A DNA stretch of 64,000 bases, from contig JADJHJ010000006.1 in NCBI GenBank assembly GCA_016707605.1, forward strand, positions 372,001 to 436,000. Reading direction: 5' to 3'. Of the stretch, positions 25,837 to 38,824 are shown in pieces. The position numbers and the translations under genes are program-made. Below the pieces are notes generated by a model. The model was not told where the DNA came from. It made no database searches and saw only the letters and a program-made list of their open reading frames with translations. Source of the DNA: Candidatus Promineofilum glycogenicum. GTDB taxonomy: Bacteria > Chloroflexota > Anaerolineae > Promineifilales > Promineifilaceae. Within the stretch, counting starts at the first letter, position 1. Each line of letters opens with the position of its first letter.

Positions 25837-27306
25837 TTAAGGCTGTGGCCCAGCAAACGACACAAAGAACGGCGGCGGCTGCAACTCGTCGAGGCAGGTC
25901 GTGTCCAGCGCCGCCGGGTCGGCGGTGCGGATGAACTCGGCCACGACCTTGGGCATACAGCCGACGCTGATGACGCCGTGGCCGAAGCCGGGGAGGACGA
26001 TGTGGCGGCTGTTGGACAGGCCGGCGGCCACCTGCTCGGCGTACTCCGGCGGCGTCACCGGGTCGGCCGCGCCGCTCAGCAGCAGCGCCGGCGTGTCGCT
26101 GGCCAGCGGTTCGCGGAAGTCGGCGGCGATCACCGCCCGCGGCCAGTTGGCGCAGATCGTCGTGAAGCGCTCGCTGAAGTCGCCGAAGCTACTCTCGGCA
26201 CGGATGGCCGCCGCCTCAGCCGCCTCGATCAGCGGCGCGTCCTCGGAGCAGGTGACGGCGTAGAGCAAACCGGGGTAGAGGCTGACGCTGGAGGTGATGG
26301 CCAACCCCTGGACGATGAGCGGCGCATAGTCGCCCGTCTCGTGGGCGTGGTGCACCAGCAGCGGCAGCAGGCCCTGGAACTCGGCGCTGTAGAGGCTGTT
26401 GAAGACAAGTTGCGACAGGAAGTCGCGGTCTAGCTCGAAGTCGAGCGGCTTGTTGCTCAGCGGGTCGGCCACGGTAATCCGCTGCGGCGTCTCCAGCCGG
26501 GCCAGCACGGCCTCATACTCGGCGCGGAAGTTGGGGAACGCCTCGTTGCAGGCGGCGTCGGCGGCGCAACGCTCGAACAACAGGTCGAGCGAACGCTGGC
26601 CGTCGCGCGGCATGTGCTTGAAGAGCACCAGTTCCGGCCCGGCCACGGCGTCGAGGACGACGCTGCGCACCCGCTCCGGGAAACGGCGCATGTAGGTCAG
26701 CGCCGCTCGCGTGCCATAGGACGCGCCATAGAGATTGATGGTGTCGTAGTCCAGCGCGGCGCGCACGTCGTCGAGGTCGGCCACGAAGGCGTCGGTGGTG
26801 TAGAGGCTCAGGTCGGCCCGCTCGCTCAGGTCGAGGCGGCACTGGTCGAGCAGGGCGATCTGCTCGTCGTCGGGCAGGTCGGCCGGCAGGGTCTCGTCTT
26901 CCAGCACTTCGCAGTTCAGGCCGTTCGATTCGCCCGTGCCGCGCTGGTCGACCAGGACGATGTCGCGGGTGCGGTTGACGTCGGCGAAGAGGAAGATGGC
27001 CTGGGCGTAGGCCTCGACCGCGGCCTGCCCCGGCCCGCCGGCCAGCAGGAACAGCGGGTCATCCTCGACGACGTTGCTGCTGCCGGTGGCCGGCAACACG
27101 GCGATGTTGAGCGGGATTTGCCGCCCGGCGGCCGCGGCCCGGTCTTCGTAGACGAGCAGTTCGCCGCACTGGGCCGCCACGCCGCCCGTCAGGCGGCAGG
27201 CCTCCAGCGGGATGGACGGTTGGCGCGCTTCGTCTCGCCCGCCGGACGAGCAGGCGACAACGAGCAGGCCAAGCAACAGGCAGAGTAGGCAGGGATAGCG
27301 CTTCAT
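25837..27306 (-). CDS. Secreted alpha/beta-hydrolase lipoprotein, TAP/prolyl-aminopeptidase-like
   Basis: 489 residues. Lipobox VVAC (Cys19). The hydrolase core shows PLFLLAGGPGQAA, VLVDQRGTGESN, the nucleophile elbow GASYGTRAALTYMRRFPERV, and late ALLLSGAADPVTPPEYA (Asp) and LPGFGHGVI (His). The C-terminal TAP-like domain is included. Probably cleaves short peptides outside the cytoplasmic membrane. The ATG at 27306 begins the signal peptide. Confidence 0.88.
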   Translation of the reverse strand: MKRYPCLLCLLLGLLVVACSSGGRDEARQPSIPLEACRLTGGVAAQCGELLVYEDRAAAAGRQIPLNIAVLPATGSSNVVEDDPLFLLAGGPGQAAVEAYAQAIFLFADVNRTRDIVLVDQRGTGESNGLNCEVLEDETLPADLPDDEQIALLDQCRLDLSERADLSLYTTDAFVADLDDVRAALDYDTINLYGASYGTRAALTYMRRFPERVRSVVLDAVAGPELVLFKHMPRDGQRSLDLLFERCAADAACNEAFPNFRAEYEAVLARLETPQRITVADPLSNKPLDFELDRDFLSQLVFNSLYSAEFQGLLPLLVHHAHETGDYAPLIVQGLAITSSVSLYPGLLYAVTCSEDAPLIEAAEAAAIRAESSFGDFSERFTTICANWPRAVIAADFREPLASDTPALLLSGAADPVTPPEYAEQVAAGLSNSRHIVLPGFGHGVISVGCMPKVVAEFIRTADPAALDTTCLDELQPPPFFVSFAGPQP

Positions 27307-27365
27307 GATAAAGGGTGGGCTGGGGGCCGGGGTGAGAATGGGGTGTCCTCGGGCAGCCATTGGGC

Positions 27366-27393
27366 AGTATAACAAAAGTTGTGGCGGTTTCAA
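27366..27393 (-). promoter_or_regulatory. Promoter of the TAP-like hydrolase gene
   Basis: TTGAAA (27393-27388), 16 bases, TATACT (27371-27366) on the minus strand; 60 bases ahead of the ATG. The rest of the 265-base divergent gap to 27571 shows no further clear feature. Confidence 0.58.
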
Positions 27394-27571
27394 CAAGTTG
27401 CCGCGCCGAAGATGAGAAGGAGCCTAACGGATACTGAGAGCCTCTTCCCGCTTGTGCCCGCTTCCTCTAGAGTTTGTGCCGCGTTACGCCCTGTGTATGG
27501 TACGATTGTCCGCGGCGAAAAGGTGGCGCGTGGCCGCCTCGACTGTATAAACCGCGGCCGACAAATATAGT

Positions 27572-29146
27572 ATGAACCTTCTCCAATCCAATGCCCGCCC
27601 GCGTATGGGGCGACTTCTGGCCCTGGCGGCCGTCGTCGCTCTGGTGGTCGTGCTCCTGCTGGCCGCGCCGCCGCCGGCCCGCGGCGGCAACGATCTATTC
27701 CTGCCGCGCGCCGCGCCGGGGGCGTTGTCGCCGCCCGCGCCGGCCCTGCGCCACCGCGCGGTGGACGTCAACTGGGCCGCCCTCTCGCCCCAGGCGCGCG
27801 AGATTCGGCTGAACCCGTTCGACGGCCTGACCCTGACGGCCACGCTGGAGCGGGTCGAGCGGCCGGTGGGCGGTGGCTTCGTCTGGGTCGGCCGGCTGCT
27901 GGGGGAGGTAGATGGCCGGGTGACGCTCTCGGTGCGCGGCGACGCGCTGGCCGGCAGCGTTTTCCGGCAGGGGCGCGAGTGGCTGGTCGTTCGCCCCGCG
28001 GCCGGCGGCCACGTCGTCTACGAACTCGACCCGGCCGCCCGCGAGCCGACCGGGCCGGACGTGGTGTTGCCTGCGGGCGACGCGACGGGCCGCAACTCGC
28101 CCGCGCCGCAGGCGGCCGTCTGCCAGGACGACGGCTCGATCATTGACGTGCTCGTGGCCTACACCACCCAGGCCCGCGACGAGACCGGCGGCACGGACGC
28201 TATCCTGGCCCTCATCAACCAGCGCGTCAGCGACATGAACACGGCCAATCTGGTCAGCGCCGCGCCCTTCCAGTGGCGGCTGGTGCAGGCCATGGAAGTG
28301 GACTATACCGAGTCGGGCAACATCTCGACCGACCTGGGAGCGCTGCAAAGACCGGACGACGGTCTAATGGACGAAATCCACGCCGCGCGCGACCTCTACC
28401 GGGCCGATCTGTCCTCGCTGCTCGTCGCTCAGGGCAGCAACGGCGCTTGCGGGCTGGCCTACCAGATGTTGGCCCTCGACCCCGGCTTCAAGGATGCGGC
28501 CTTCGGCGTGACCGCCCTGGACTATCCCGGCGAATTCACCTGCGGCGCGCTGACGCTCTCCCACGAGTTGGGCCACAACCTGGGCAATGCCCACGACCGG
28601 GCGCACGCCGGCAGCGACGTGCTCTTTCCCTACTCCTACGGCTACCAGTCGCCCAGCGGCGCGTTCCGCGACATCATGTCCTACGACTGCCCCGGCGGCT
28701 GCCCGCGCGTGAATCTGTGGGCCAACCCCGACGTGTGGTATCTGGGCGAGCCGACCGGGGTGGACTTCGAGACCGACCCGGCCCACGCCGCCGACCTGGT
28801 GCGCTCCATGAGTGCGGCGCGGTTGACGGCGGCCAACTTCCGCAACGCCTGCGACGCGGCCACGCCGACGGCGACGGCGACCGCCACGGCCTCGGCGACG
28901 CCCAGCGACACGCCAACACCCAGCGCAACCCCAACGGCCAGCCCGACGCCCAGCGCGACACCGACGACGACCCCCACCCAGACGCCGACGATGACGGCCA
29001 CGCCCACGACAACCATGACGCCGACTGTCGGGCCGTCGCCCACGGCCACAGATACCCCCACGCGCACCCGCCGCCCGACGCGCACGCCGGAGCCGACGGC
29101 TACCCCGCCGACGTGGCGCGCCTTTGTACCCAGCGTCATCCGTTAG
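27572..29146 (+). CDS. Secreted zinc metalloprotease, reprolysin/M12B-like, with Pro/Thr-rich C-terminal stalk
   Basis: 524 residues. A signal or anchor helix (LLALAAVVALVVVLLLAAPP) is followed by a propeptide-like region and the metzincin catalytic domain. That domain has the zinc motif LSHELGHNLGNAHDRAH (HExxHxxGxxHD) and the Met-turn FRDIMSYDCPGG. From about residue 425 there are ~90 residues of TPTATATATASATPSD-type repeats, ending in WRAFVPSVIR. Such stalks with a short hydrophobic end are frequent in secreted proteins of this phylum (from memory), but the anchoring mechanism is not known to me. Extracellular peptidase, probably for scavenging or cell-surface work. Confidence 0.88.
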   Translation: MNLLQSNARPRMGRLLALAAVVALVVVLLLAAPPPARGGNDLFLPRAAPGALSPPAPALRHRAVDVNWAALSPQAREIRLNPFDGLTLTATLERVERPVGGGFVWVGRLLGEVDGRVTLSVRGDALAGSVFRQGREWLVVRPAAGGHVVYELDPAAREPTGPDVVLPAGDATGRNSPAPQAAVCQDDGSIIDVLVAYTTQARDETGGTDAILALINQRVSDMNTANLVSAAPFQWRLVQAMEVDYTESGNISTDLGALQRPDDGLMDEIHAARDLYRADLSSLLVAQGSNGACGLAYQMLALDPGFKDAAFGVTALDYPGEFTCGALTLSHELGHNLGNAHDRAHAGSDVLFPYSYGYQSPSGAFRDIMSYDCPGGCPRVNLWANPDVWYLGEPTGVDFETDPAHAADLVRSMSAARLTAANFRNACDAATPTATATATASATPSDTPTPSATPTASPTPSATPTTTPTQTPTMTATPTTTMTPTVGPSPTATDTPTRTRRPTRTPEPTATPPTWRAFVPSVIR

Positions 29147-29154
29147 CCCTGAAA

Positions 29155-29192
29155 ACAGAAACCGAGTTTCTTCTGCGAAACTCGGTTTCTAT
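29155..29192. repeat. Family B palindrome
   Basis: AGAAACCGAGTTTCTTC against GAAACTCGGTTTCT, nine bases after the metalloprotease stop. It could act as its terminator. Confidence 0.88.
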
Positions 29193-29212
29193 CTATCTGT
29201 TGGTTTTCGTCG

Positions 29213-29614
29213 TCACCCTTTTTCGTCCAGCTTCATCTCCTCCTTGGCCGGCGGCATTGCCGCCTTAGCCAACTTGCGCCGGGTCGTGGCCTGGCCGGCC
29301 AGCCAGCCGAGTAGCCCCACCCCGGCGACGACAGCGGCGATAAGGCCCAGGTTGCGGGCCACGTTCAGCAGGCCGCTGGCCCAGCCGCCCTCGCGCCCGC
29401 CTTCGCCGCCGAAGTCGCCGCCGCGCTCCGGGCGCTCGCCGGCGGCAAAGGCGCTGTCGGCGTCGGTTGGCGCGCCTTCGGGCCGCTCGCCCCGCCCGCC
29501 GGGGCCGCCGCCCGTCAGGCTGCTCAGCGCGCCGCTGTTCTCCAGGGCCAGCGTGGCCCCCGCGACCATCAGGGCCGCGACCAGAATCACAATGATCTTG
29601 CCTAACAGTTTCAT
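29213..29614 (-). CDS. Two-helix membrane protein with Gly/Arg/Glu-rich loop, unknown
   Basis: 133 residues: N-terminal helix (LLGKIIVILVAALMVAGATLAL), a low-complexity hydrophilic loop rich in Gly, Arg, Glu (GGRGERPEGAP, ERGGDFGGEGG), second helix (LGLIAAVVAGVGLLGWLAG) and a charged tail. Its ATG overlaps the stop of the upstream cytochrome-b-like gene (ATGA), so the two products probably work together. No family recognised. Confidence 0.65.
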   Translation of the reverse strand: MKLLGKIIVILVAALMVAGATLALENSGALSSLTGGGPGGRGERPEGAPTDADSAFAAGERPERGGDFGGEGGREGGWASGLLNVARNLGLIAAVVAGVGLLGWLAGQATTRRKLAKAAMPPAKEEMKLDEKG

Positions 29615-30180
29615 GATTGTGCGTCCTCCAGGGCCGGCAGCGACAGGGCCGCGGCCGGTTGATTATGCGGTTGTCTACGGTTGCGGAACGGCCGGAGCAG
29701 CGGCTGGACGACGTAGCGATTGGTCGTAGTAACGATCCACCGCCAGTGCAGGGCCACGTGCAGCGCCAGCAAATAGAGCGCCCAGTCGGCCGTCAGCGTG
29801 TGCAGTCGCTGGAAGCCGCCGCTCTCGCCCAGGCGGATGCCCAGTGCCGGCAGCGCCGTCTCGGAGATCATCAACCCGGTGAAGATGAGCACCGTCATGT
29901 TGATGAAGAACAGCGCGTTCAGGACGTAGTTAAGGCGGGTAGCGCCGGGCAAACGGCTGAAAAAGCGCTTCGTCGTCGCTACCAGCCACTTCCAATGCAG
30001 CACCAGATGGGCGACGATGGCCGCGCCGAAGGCGATGCCCAGCCACTCATGGATGGTCATGCCCGTCAGGTGCGGCTCCAGGGCCACCAGAAAGGCCACA
30101 AATATGGCGATGTCGATCAGAAAGTTGGTCTTGACCGGGCTGGTCTTATGGGTCTTCGTTGTCGTTGTCATGTCTATCAT
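29611..30180 (-). CDS. DUF4405 / cytochrome b561-like membrane protein
   Basis: About 189 residues and four helices carrying paired histidines: GMTIHEWLG, IVAHLVLHWKW, RLHTLTADW and LALHVALHWRW. This pattern fits b-type haem binding in the membrane. Likely an electron-transfer subunit. Starts at 30180 or 30171 are equally good. It forms a two-gene unit with the following unknown protein. Confidence 0.72.
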   Translation of the reverse strand: MIDMTTTTKTHKTSPVKTNFLIDIAIFVAFLVALEPHLTGMTIHEWLGIAFGAAIVAHLVLHWKWLVATTKRFFSRLPGATRLNYVLNALFFINMTVLIFTGLMISETALPALGIRLGESGGFQRLHTLTADWALYLLALHVALHWRWIVTTTNRYVVQPLLRPFRNRRQPHNQPAAALSLPALEDAQS

Positions 30181-30261
30181 CCTCGGTTGTTTGGTCAACT
30201 TCGAGATGATAGCGCCCGGTTATTCAGGAGTTATGAAGGCATTGTTTTGTTTGTGCAAAAG

Positions 30262-30300
30262 AGTAGAAACCGAGTTTCTTCTGAGAAACTCGGTTTCTAA
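30262..30300. repeat. Family B palindrome
   Basis: GTAGAAACCGAGTTTCTTC pairs with GAGAAACTCGGTTTCTA; it separates the peroxidase stop from the promoter side of the DUF4405 gene. Confidence 0.88.
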
Positions 30301-30309
30301 CGTCGCGCC

Positions 30310-31667
<1,358 letters not shown>

Positions 31668-31678
31668 CCTCTTCATGT

Positions 31679-32092
31679 TCAATGACTTTCCAGATAAGCC
31701 GCGATCTCATTGCGGAAACGCGCGAAGTCGTCCAGTTGCTCGTTGACGATCTCGACCAGCACGTCGGCCTCGATGGCCTCGTAGCGGTAGACGGGGAAGT
31801 TGGCCAGCCGGACGAGGCCGACGTAGTTGACCTCGTCCGACAGCGCCCCCAGCCGCACGCAACGGGCAATGGCGTCGCCGGCGCTGGGCAGGCGCGTCTT
31901 GCCCGCGTGGCCCGCCACCCGTTGCGACAGTTCGACCACCACGTCAACCAGGATGAGCACGTCGCGCTCCACGGCCCGTTGCCGCTGCCAGTCGGCGGCC
32001 AGGTCGGCCGGGGTGATAGCGTTGACGGAGCGCAACTCAGTCAGCGCCCGATCAAAGGCTTGTAGCTTTTTAGTAATGGGACTGTCTATCAT
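31679..32092 (-). CDS. HepT-like (DUF86) protein with degenerate active site
   Basis: 137 residues, all helical. ERDVLILVDVVVELSQRV and LPSAGDAIARCVRLGALSDE match the HepT toxin family of the HepT/MntA systems. The RNase motif is normally R-N-x-x-V-H-x-Y (FRNRLVHEY type). Here it reads LANFPVYRY: the catalytic Arg and His positions hold Ala and Tyr by my alignment, although the last Tyr, the AMPylation site in studied systems, is retained. No nucleotidyltransferase (MntA) gene is adjacent; a 42-codon frame sits 26 bases upstream instead. Confidence 0.75.
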   Translation of the reverse strand: MIDSPITKKLQAFDRALTELRSVNAITPADLAADWQRQRAVERDVLILVDVVVELSQRVAGHAGKTRLPSAGDAIARCVRLGALSDEVNYVGLVRLANFPVYRYEAIEADVLVEIVNEQLDDFARFRNEIAAYLESH

Positions 32093-32118
32093 GGTGGCCT
32101 TCAGGGCCGATCAACCGG

Positions 32119-32247
32119 TTAGGACGGTTTGGCCCGCGCCGCGCTCAACTCGGCGTGCCAGCGCAAGCCGCGTTCATAGAATGCCATCGCGTCTTCATAC
32201 TCCCGCGCCGTCAGCGACACGAAATCGGCCACTACGCCATTGATCAT
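32119..32247 (-). CDS. Small protein upstream of the HepT-like gene, unknown
   Basis: 42 residues: INGVVADFVSLTAREYEDA, then FYERGLRWHAEL. A perfect TATAAT ends 6 bases before the ATG, suggesting a leaderless transcript. It occupies the place of the MntA antitoxin in HepT systems but lacks the GSxRxxRD nucleotidyltransferase motif. It could be the tail of a lost antitoxin or an independent small protein. Confidence 0.45.
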   Translation of the reverse strand: MINGVVADFVSLTAREYEDAMAFYERGLRWHAELSAARAKPS

Positions 32248-32253
32248 GCTTTC

Positions 32254-32259
32254 ATTATA
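32254..32259 (-). promoter_or_regulatory. -10 element of leaderless type
   Basis: TATAAT on the minus strand, six bases from ATG 32247. No good -35 at 17 bases. Confidence 0.45.
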
Positions 32260-32261
32260 CC

Positions 32262-32402
32262 GTACTTTCCGTCCACTTCTTATCCGCGTTCATCCGCGCC
32301 CATCCGCGTCATCCGTGTTCCATTCCGCGCTTCACTGCCCTACTGACCTACTGACCGACTGACCGACTGACCTACTGCCCTACTGCCCTACTGGCCACTG
32401 GC
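32262..32402. repeat. Unpaired tandem words (CATCCGCG and CTACTGAC types)
   Basis: ATCCGCGTTCATCCGCGCCC words (32280-32320) are followed by about eight CTACTGAC/CTACTGCC words (32337-32392) running to the stop codon of the GIY-YIG-like gene. These are single arms without the mirrored arm. Confidence 0.75.
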
Positions 32403-32888
32403 CACTCGCAACAAATGCGTCCGCCCCCGGTCGTCGCTGGCTCCCAGCCCGGCGGCCAACGGTGTGACACCTGGCAGAGAGGTCAGCCACTCGGCCAGCA
32501 CGCTCTCCAGCGGTTCGTTCGTCCGCCAGGCCCACACGCCAACAAGCTCTGCGTCCGGCTCATCGAGCAGATAGTCAACGTGCCAGCGCAACCGCTTGTC
32601 GGTGGGCAGTCGCGCCGGCAACCCGGCCGCGGCCAGTCGCCCGACCAGTTCGTCGCGGCTGGCGTGGGGCGGGCGGCCGTCGCTTCGTGTGGCGTGGCGC
32701 AGCAGCCGCCCGGCCAGCCTGCCCAGGGCCGAGCCGACGTAGAGGTAGTCGCCCACGGGCACGGCGATGGGCTGGCCGCCCCGGAAGCGGCCGAAGACCA
32801 CCGCCAGCGGCGCGGCCACCCGCACCCACAAGATGTAGACGCCGCCATAACCAGTCGCGTCGCCGCCGATGGTGATTTCGTTGGTCAT
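32388..32888 (-). CDS. GIY-YIG-like (DUF123 family) protein
   Basis: 166 residues. GGVYILWVRV, VPVGDYLYVGSALG, RLLRHATR and RWHVDYLLD match the DUF123 family, which shares the core of GIY-YIG nucleases. The usual catalytic Glu is not evident. Its role is unknown (possibly DNA repair). I prefer ATG 32888 (MTNEITIGG); an upstream start at 32909 is possible. The last residues border word repeats. Confidence 0.75.
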   Translation of the reverse strand: MTNEITIGGDATGYGGVYILWVRVAAPLAVVFGRFRGGQPIAVPVGDYLYVGSALGRLAGRLLRHATRSDGRPPHASRDELVGRLAAAGLPARLPTDKRLRWHVDYLLDEPDAELVGVWAWRTNEPLESVLAEWLTSLPGVTPLAAGLGASDDRGRTHLLRVASGQ

Positions 32889-32945
32889 CTGGCGCAAGGT
32901 TTGTAACAATAGCGATGACTTTTGATCTGTGTTGAATTCGCTTCA

Positions 32946-32982
32946 GCCTGAAGACGCGGGATACCATCCCGCGCTACAAGTG
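32946..32982. repeat. Family J hairpin (GCGGGATACCATCCCGC)
   Basis: GCGGGATACCATCCCGCGCTACA in the gap upstream of the pullulanase gene; the same words recur inside its signal-peptide codons. Confidence 0.82.
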
Positions 32983-33003
32983 ACGATTATCACGGGAGTT
33001 GTG

Positions 33004-37386
<4,383 letters not shown>

Positions 37387-37393
37387 GAAGGAA

Positions 37394-37471
37394 TGATCCG
37401 CAGATTGGGCAGATTAGGCAGATTCAAAGAGTTCTGAGAAATCTGCCTAATCTGCCCAATCTGCGGATAAC
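37394..37471. repeat. Family G palindrome
   Basis: ATCCGCAGATTGGGCAGATT pairs with AATCTGCCCAATCTGCGGAT. It supplies the last residues (SADWAD) and stop codon of the ROK kinase. Confidence 0.88.
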
Positions 37472-38553
37472 CCTTCTGCCAGGGCCAGCGCGCCCCAGAG
37501 GGGAGCGTCGTCGCCCAGGGCGGCGGGGACGACATCGAAGCGCACTTCGGGCAGGGCCGTGGCGGCCGCCGACCGCCGGACTTCGGCCCACCACGCCTCG
37601 CCCGCCTTCGTCACCCCGCCGCCAAGCACGAAGCGCTGCGGATTGATCAGATTGGCCGCGTTGCCCAGCCCCACCCCCAACGCCCACGCGCCGCGCAGCA
37701 GGATCGCCCGCGCCGCCTCGTCCCCCGCCGCCGCCCGCTCGGCCACGTCTTGCCCTGTGAGAGGTAGGGGACGCGAGGAACTGGGGGGGGAGGCCGGAGT
37801 GCTTGCTTTCTCCTGTCCCTCTAGCCCCTCCGTGAGCTCCGTGTCCCTTCCTTCCTCCGCGTTTCTCTGCGCTCCTCTGCGTTTCTCCGTGTCCCTCTCC
37901 TGCGCCAGATCGCCAGCCATATACGGCCCAGAGGCCAGCCGCTCGACGCACCCCCGCTTGCCGCACAGGCACAGCGGCCCGGCCGGGTCAGCGACGGTGT
38001 GGCCGATCTCGCCGGCCAGGCCCTCGTGGCCGCGCCACGGCCGCCCACCCAGAATCCAGCCGCCGCCGACGCCGGTGCTGACGGTCACGTACATCAGGTC
38101 GGCCACGCCGCGCCCCGCGCCGAAGCGGTGCTCGCCCAGCGCAGCCACGTTGGCGTCGTTGTCCACGGCCACCGGGCAGCCGAACTCGGCCGCCAGCCGC
38201 TCGCGCAGCGGCACACTCTCCCAGCCGCGCACGTGGTGGGAGAGGCGGACGACGCCCGACGCATAGTCCACCGGCCCGCCGAAGCTGACGCCGATAGCGT
38301 CCGGCGCGCGCCCTTCGAGCAGTTCGCGGGCCAGGGCCACCATCGCCGCCAGTTCATAGGCCGCGTCGGCGCCGTCCGGGGTGATAAGCCGTAGGGAAGA
38401 ATTCAACGCCAAGGCGCGAAGACGCCAAGACGCAGAAGAAGAGTCTCTTTGCGCCTTGGCGTCTTCGCGTCTTGGCGTCGAATCCTGTGCGGTGAAGAGG
38501 GCCGCGCTGAGTTTGGTGCCGCCGAAGTCGAGGGCCAGGATGGTGCGGGTCAT
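37447..38553 (-). CDS. ROK family sugar kinase (glucokinase-like) with repeat-encoded segments
   Basis: 368 residues. The ATP-binding start LALDFGGTKLSAAL, the core ROK region GVSFGGPVDYASG, catalytic VDNDANVAALGEHRFG, and the zinc site GH...CLCGKRGC are intact. So are the C-terminal FVLGGGVTKAG and the ATP region. Three segments are not family sequence and come from repeats: ~residues 24-50 (PRREDAKAQRDSSSASWRLR), ~residues 215-265 (QERDTEKRRGAQRNAEEG), and the last eight residues. All keep the frame. The first two insertions fall in loops, so activity may survive. Expected role: phosphorylates glucose released by the pullulanase. Confidence 0.85.
   Translation of the reverse strand: MTRTILALDFGGTKLSAALFTAQDSTPRREDAKAQRDSSSASWRLRALALNSSLRLITPDGADAAYELAAMVALARELLEGRAPDAIGVSFGGPVDYASGVVRLSHHVRGWESVPLRERLAAEFGCPVAVDNDANVAALGEHRFGAGRGVADLMYVTVSTGVGGGWILGGRPWRGHEGLAGEIGHTVADPAGPLCLCGKRGCVERLASGPYMAGDLAQERDTEKRRGAQRNAEEGRDTELTEGLEGQEKASTPASPPSSSRPLPLTGQDVAERAAAGDEAARAILLRGAWALGVGLGNAANLINPQRFVLGGGVTKAGEAWWAEVRRSAAATALPEVRFDVVPAALGDDAPLWGALALAEGLSADWAD
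37757..37910. repeat. In-frame word-repeat insert in the ROK gene (TCCGCGTTTCTCTGCG type)
   Basis: Repeated words CTCCGTG/TTCTCTGCG on the right with poorly matching left words around a GGGGGGGG run at 37783-37790; it interrupts an otherwise conserved ROK C-terminal domain. Confidence 0.68.
38392..38490. repeat. Family A palindrome inside the ROK gene
   Basis: AACGCCAAGGCGCGAAGACG pairs with CGTCTTCGCGTCTTGGCGT. Inserted close to the N-terminal ATP-binding domain; frame preserved. Confidence 0.85.
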
Positions 38554-38577
38554 GGGCGTGATAATAGGGGGCGGCAG

Positions 38578-38642
38578 GGCAGCGCGGGGGGGGGGCCCGG
38601 GGGAAGAGCGCTCTTCCCCTAATCCCTAATCCCTAATCCCTA
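38578..38642. repeat. Family F palindrome with damaged left arm
   Basis: The right arm CCCCTAATCCCTAATCCCTA is intact. The left arm expected to read GGGATTAGGG is replaced by runs of G (38586-38595, 38600-38604). Same type of loss as at 20566 and 31582. Confidence 0.68.
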
Positions 38643-38780
38643 CTGACATGACAGACGGCGCGAAAACAAGTGACGGATGACACTAAGCATGGGCCGCGAG
38701 TTGTGGAACAATAGCCCCAATCGGCGCGCGGCCGTTGGCCCGCGCCTCCGGTGTCTGCCGGTGGGGAGCCATAGAAAGCG

Positions 38781-38808
38781 CCGGCCGCCCATTTCAAGCG
38801 GCGGCCGG
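38781..38808 (+). promoter_or_regulatory. Hairpin just upstream of the carboxylase operon ribosome-binding site
   Basis: CCGGCCGCC and GGCGGCCGG form a perfect 9-bp stem around CATTTCAAGC; AGGAG follows 6 bases later, before ATG 38825. The hairpin could modulate translation. The 140 bases before it hold no clear promoter. Confidence 0.4.
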
Positions 38809-38824
38809 AGATCAGGAGAAGCGA

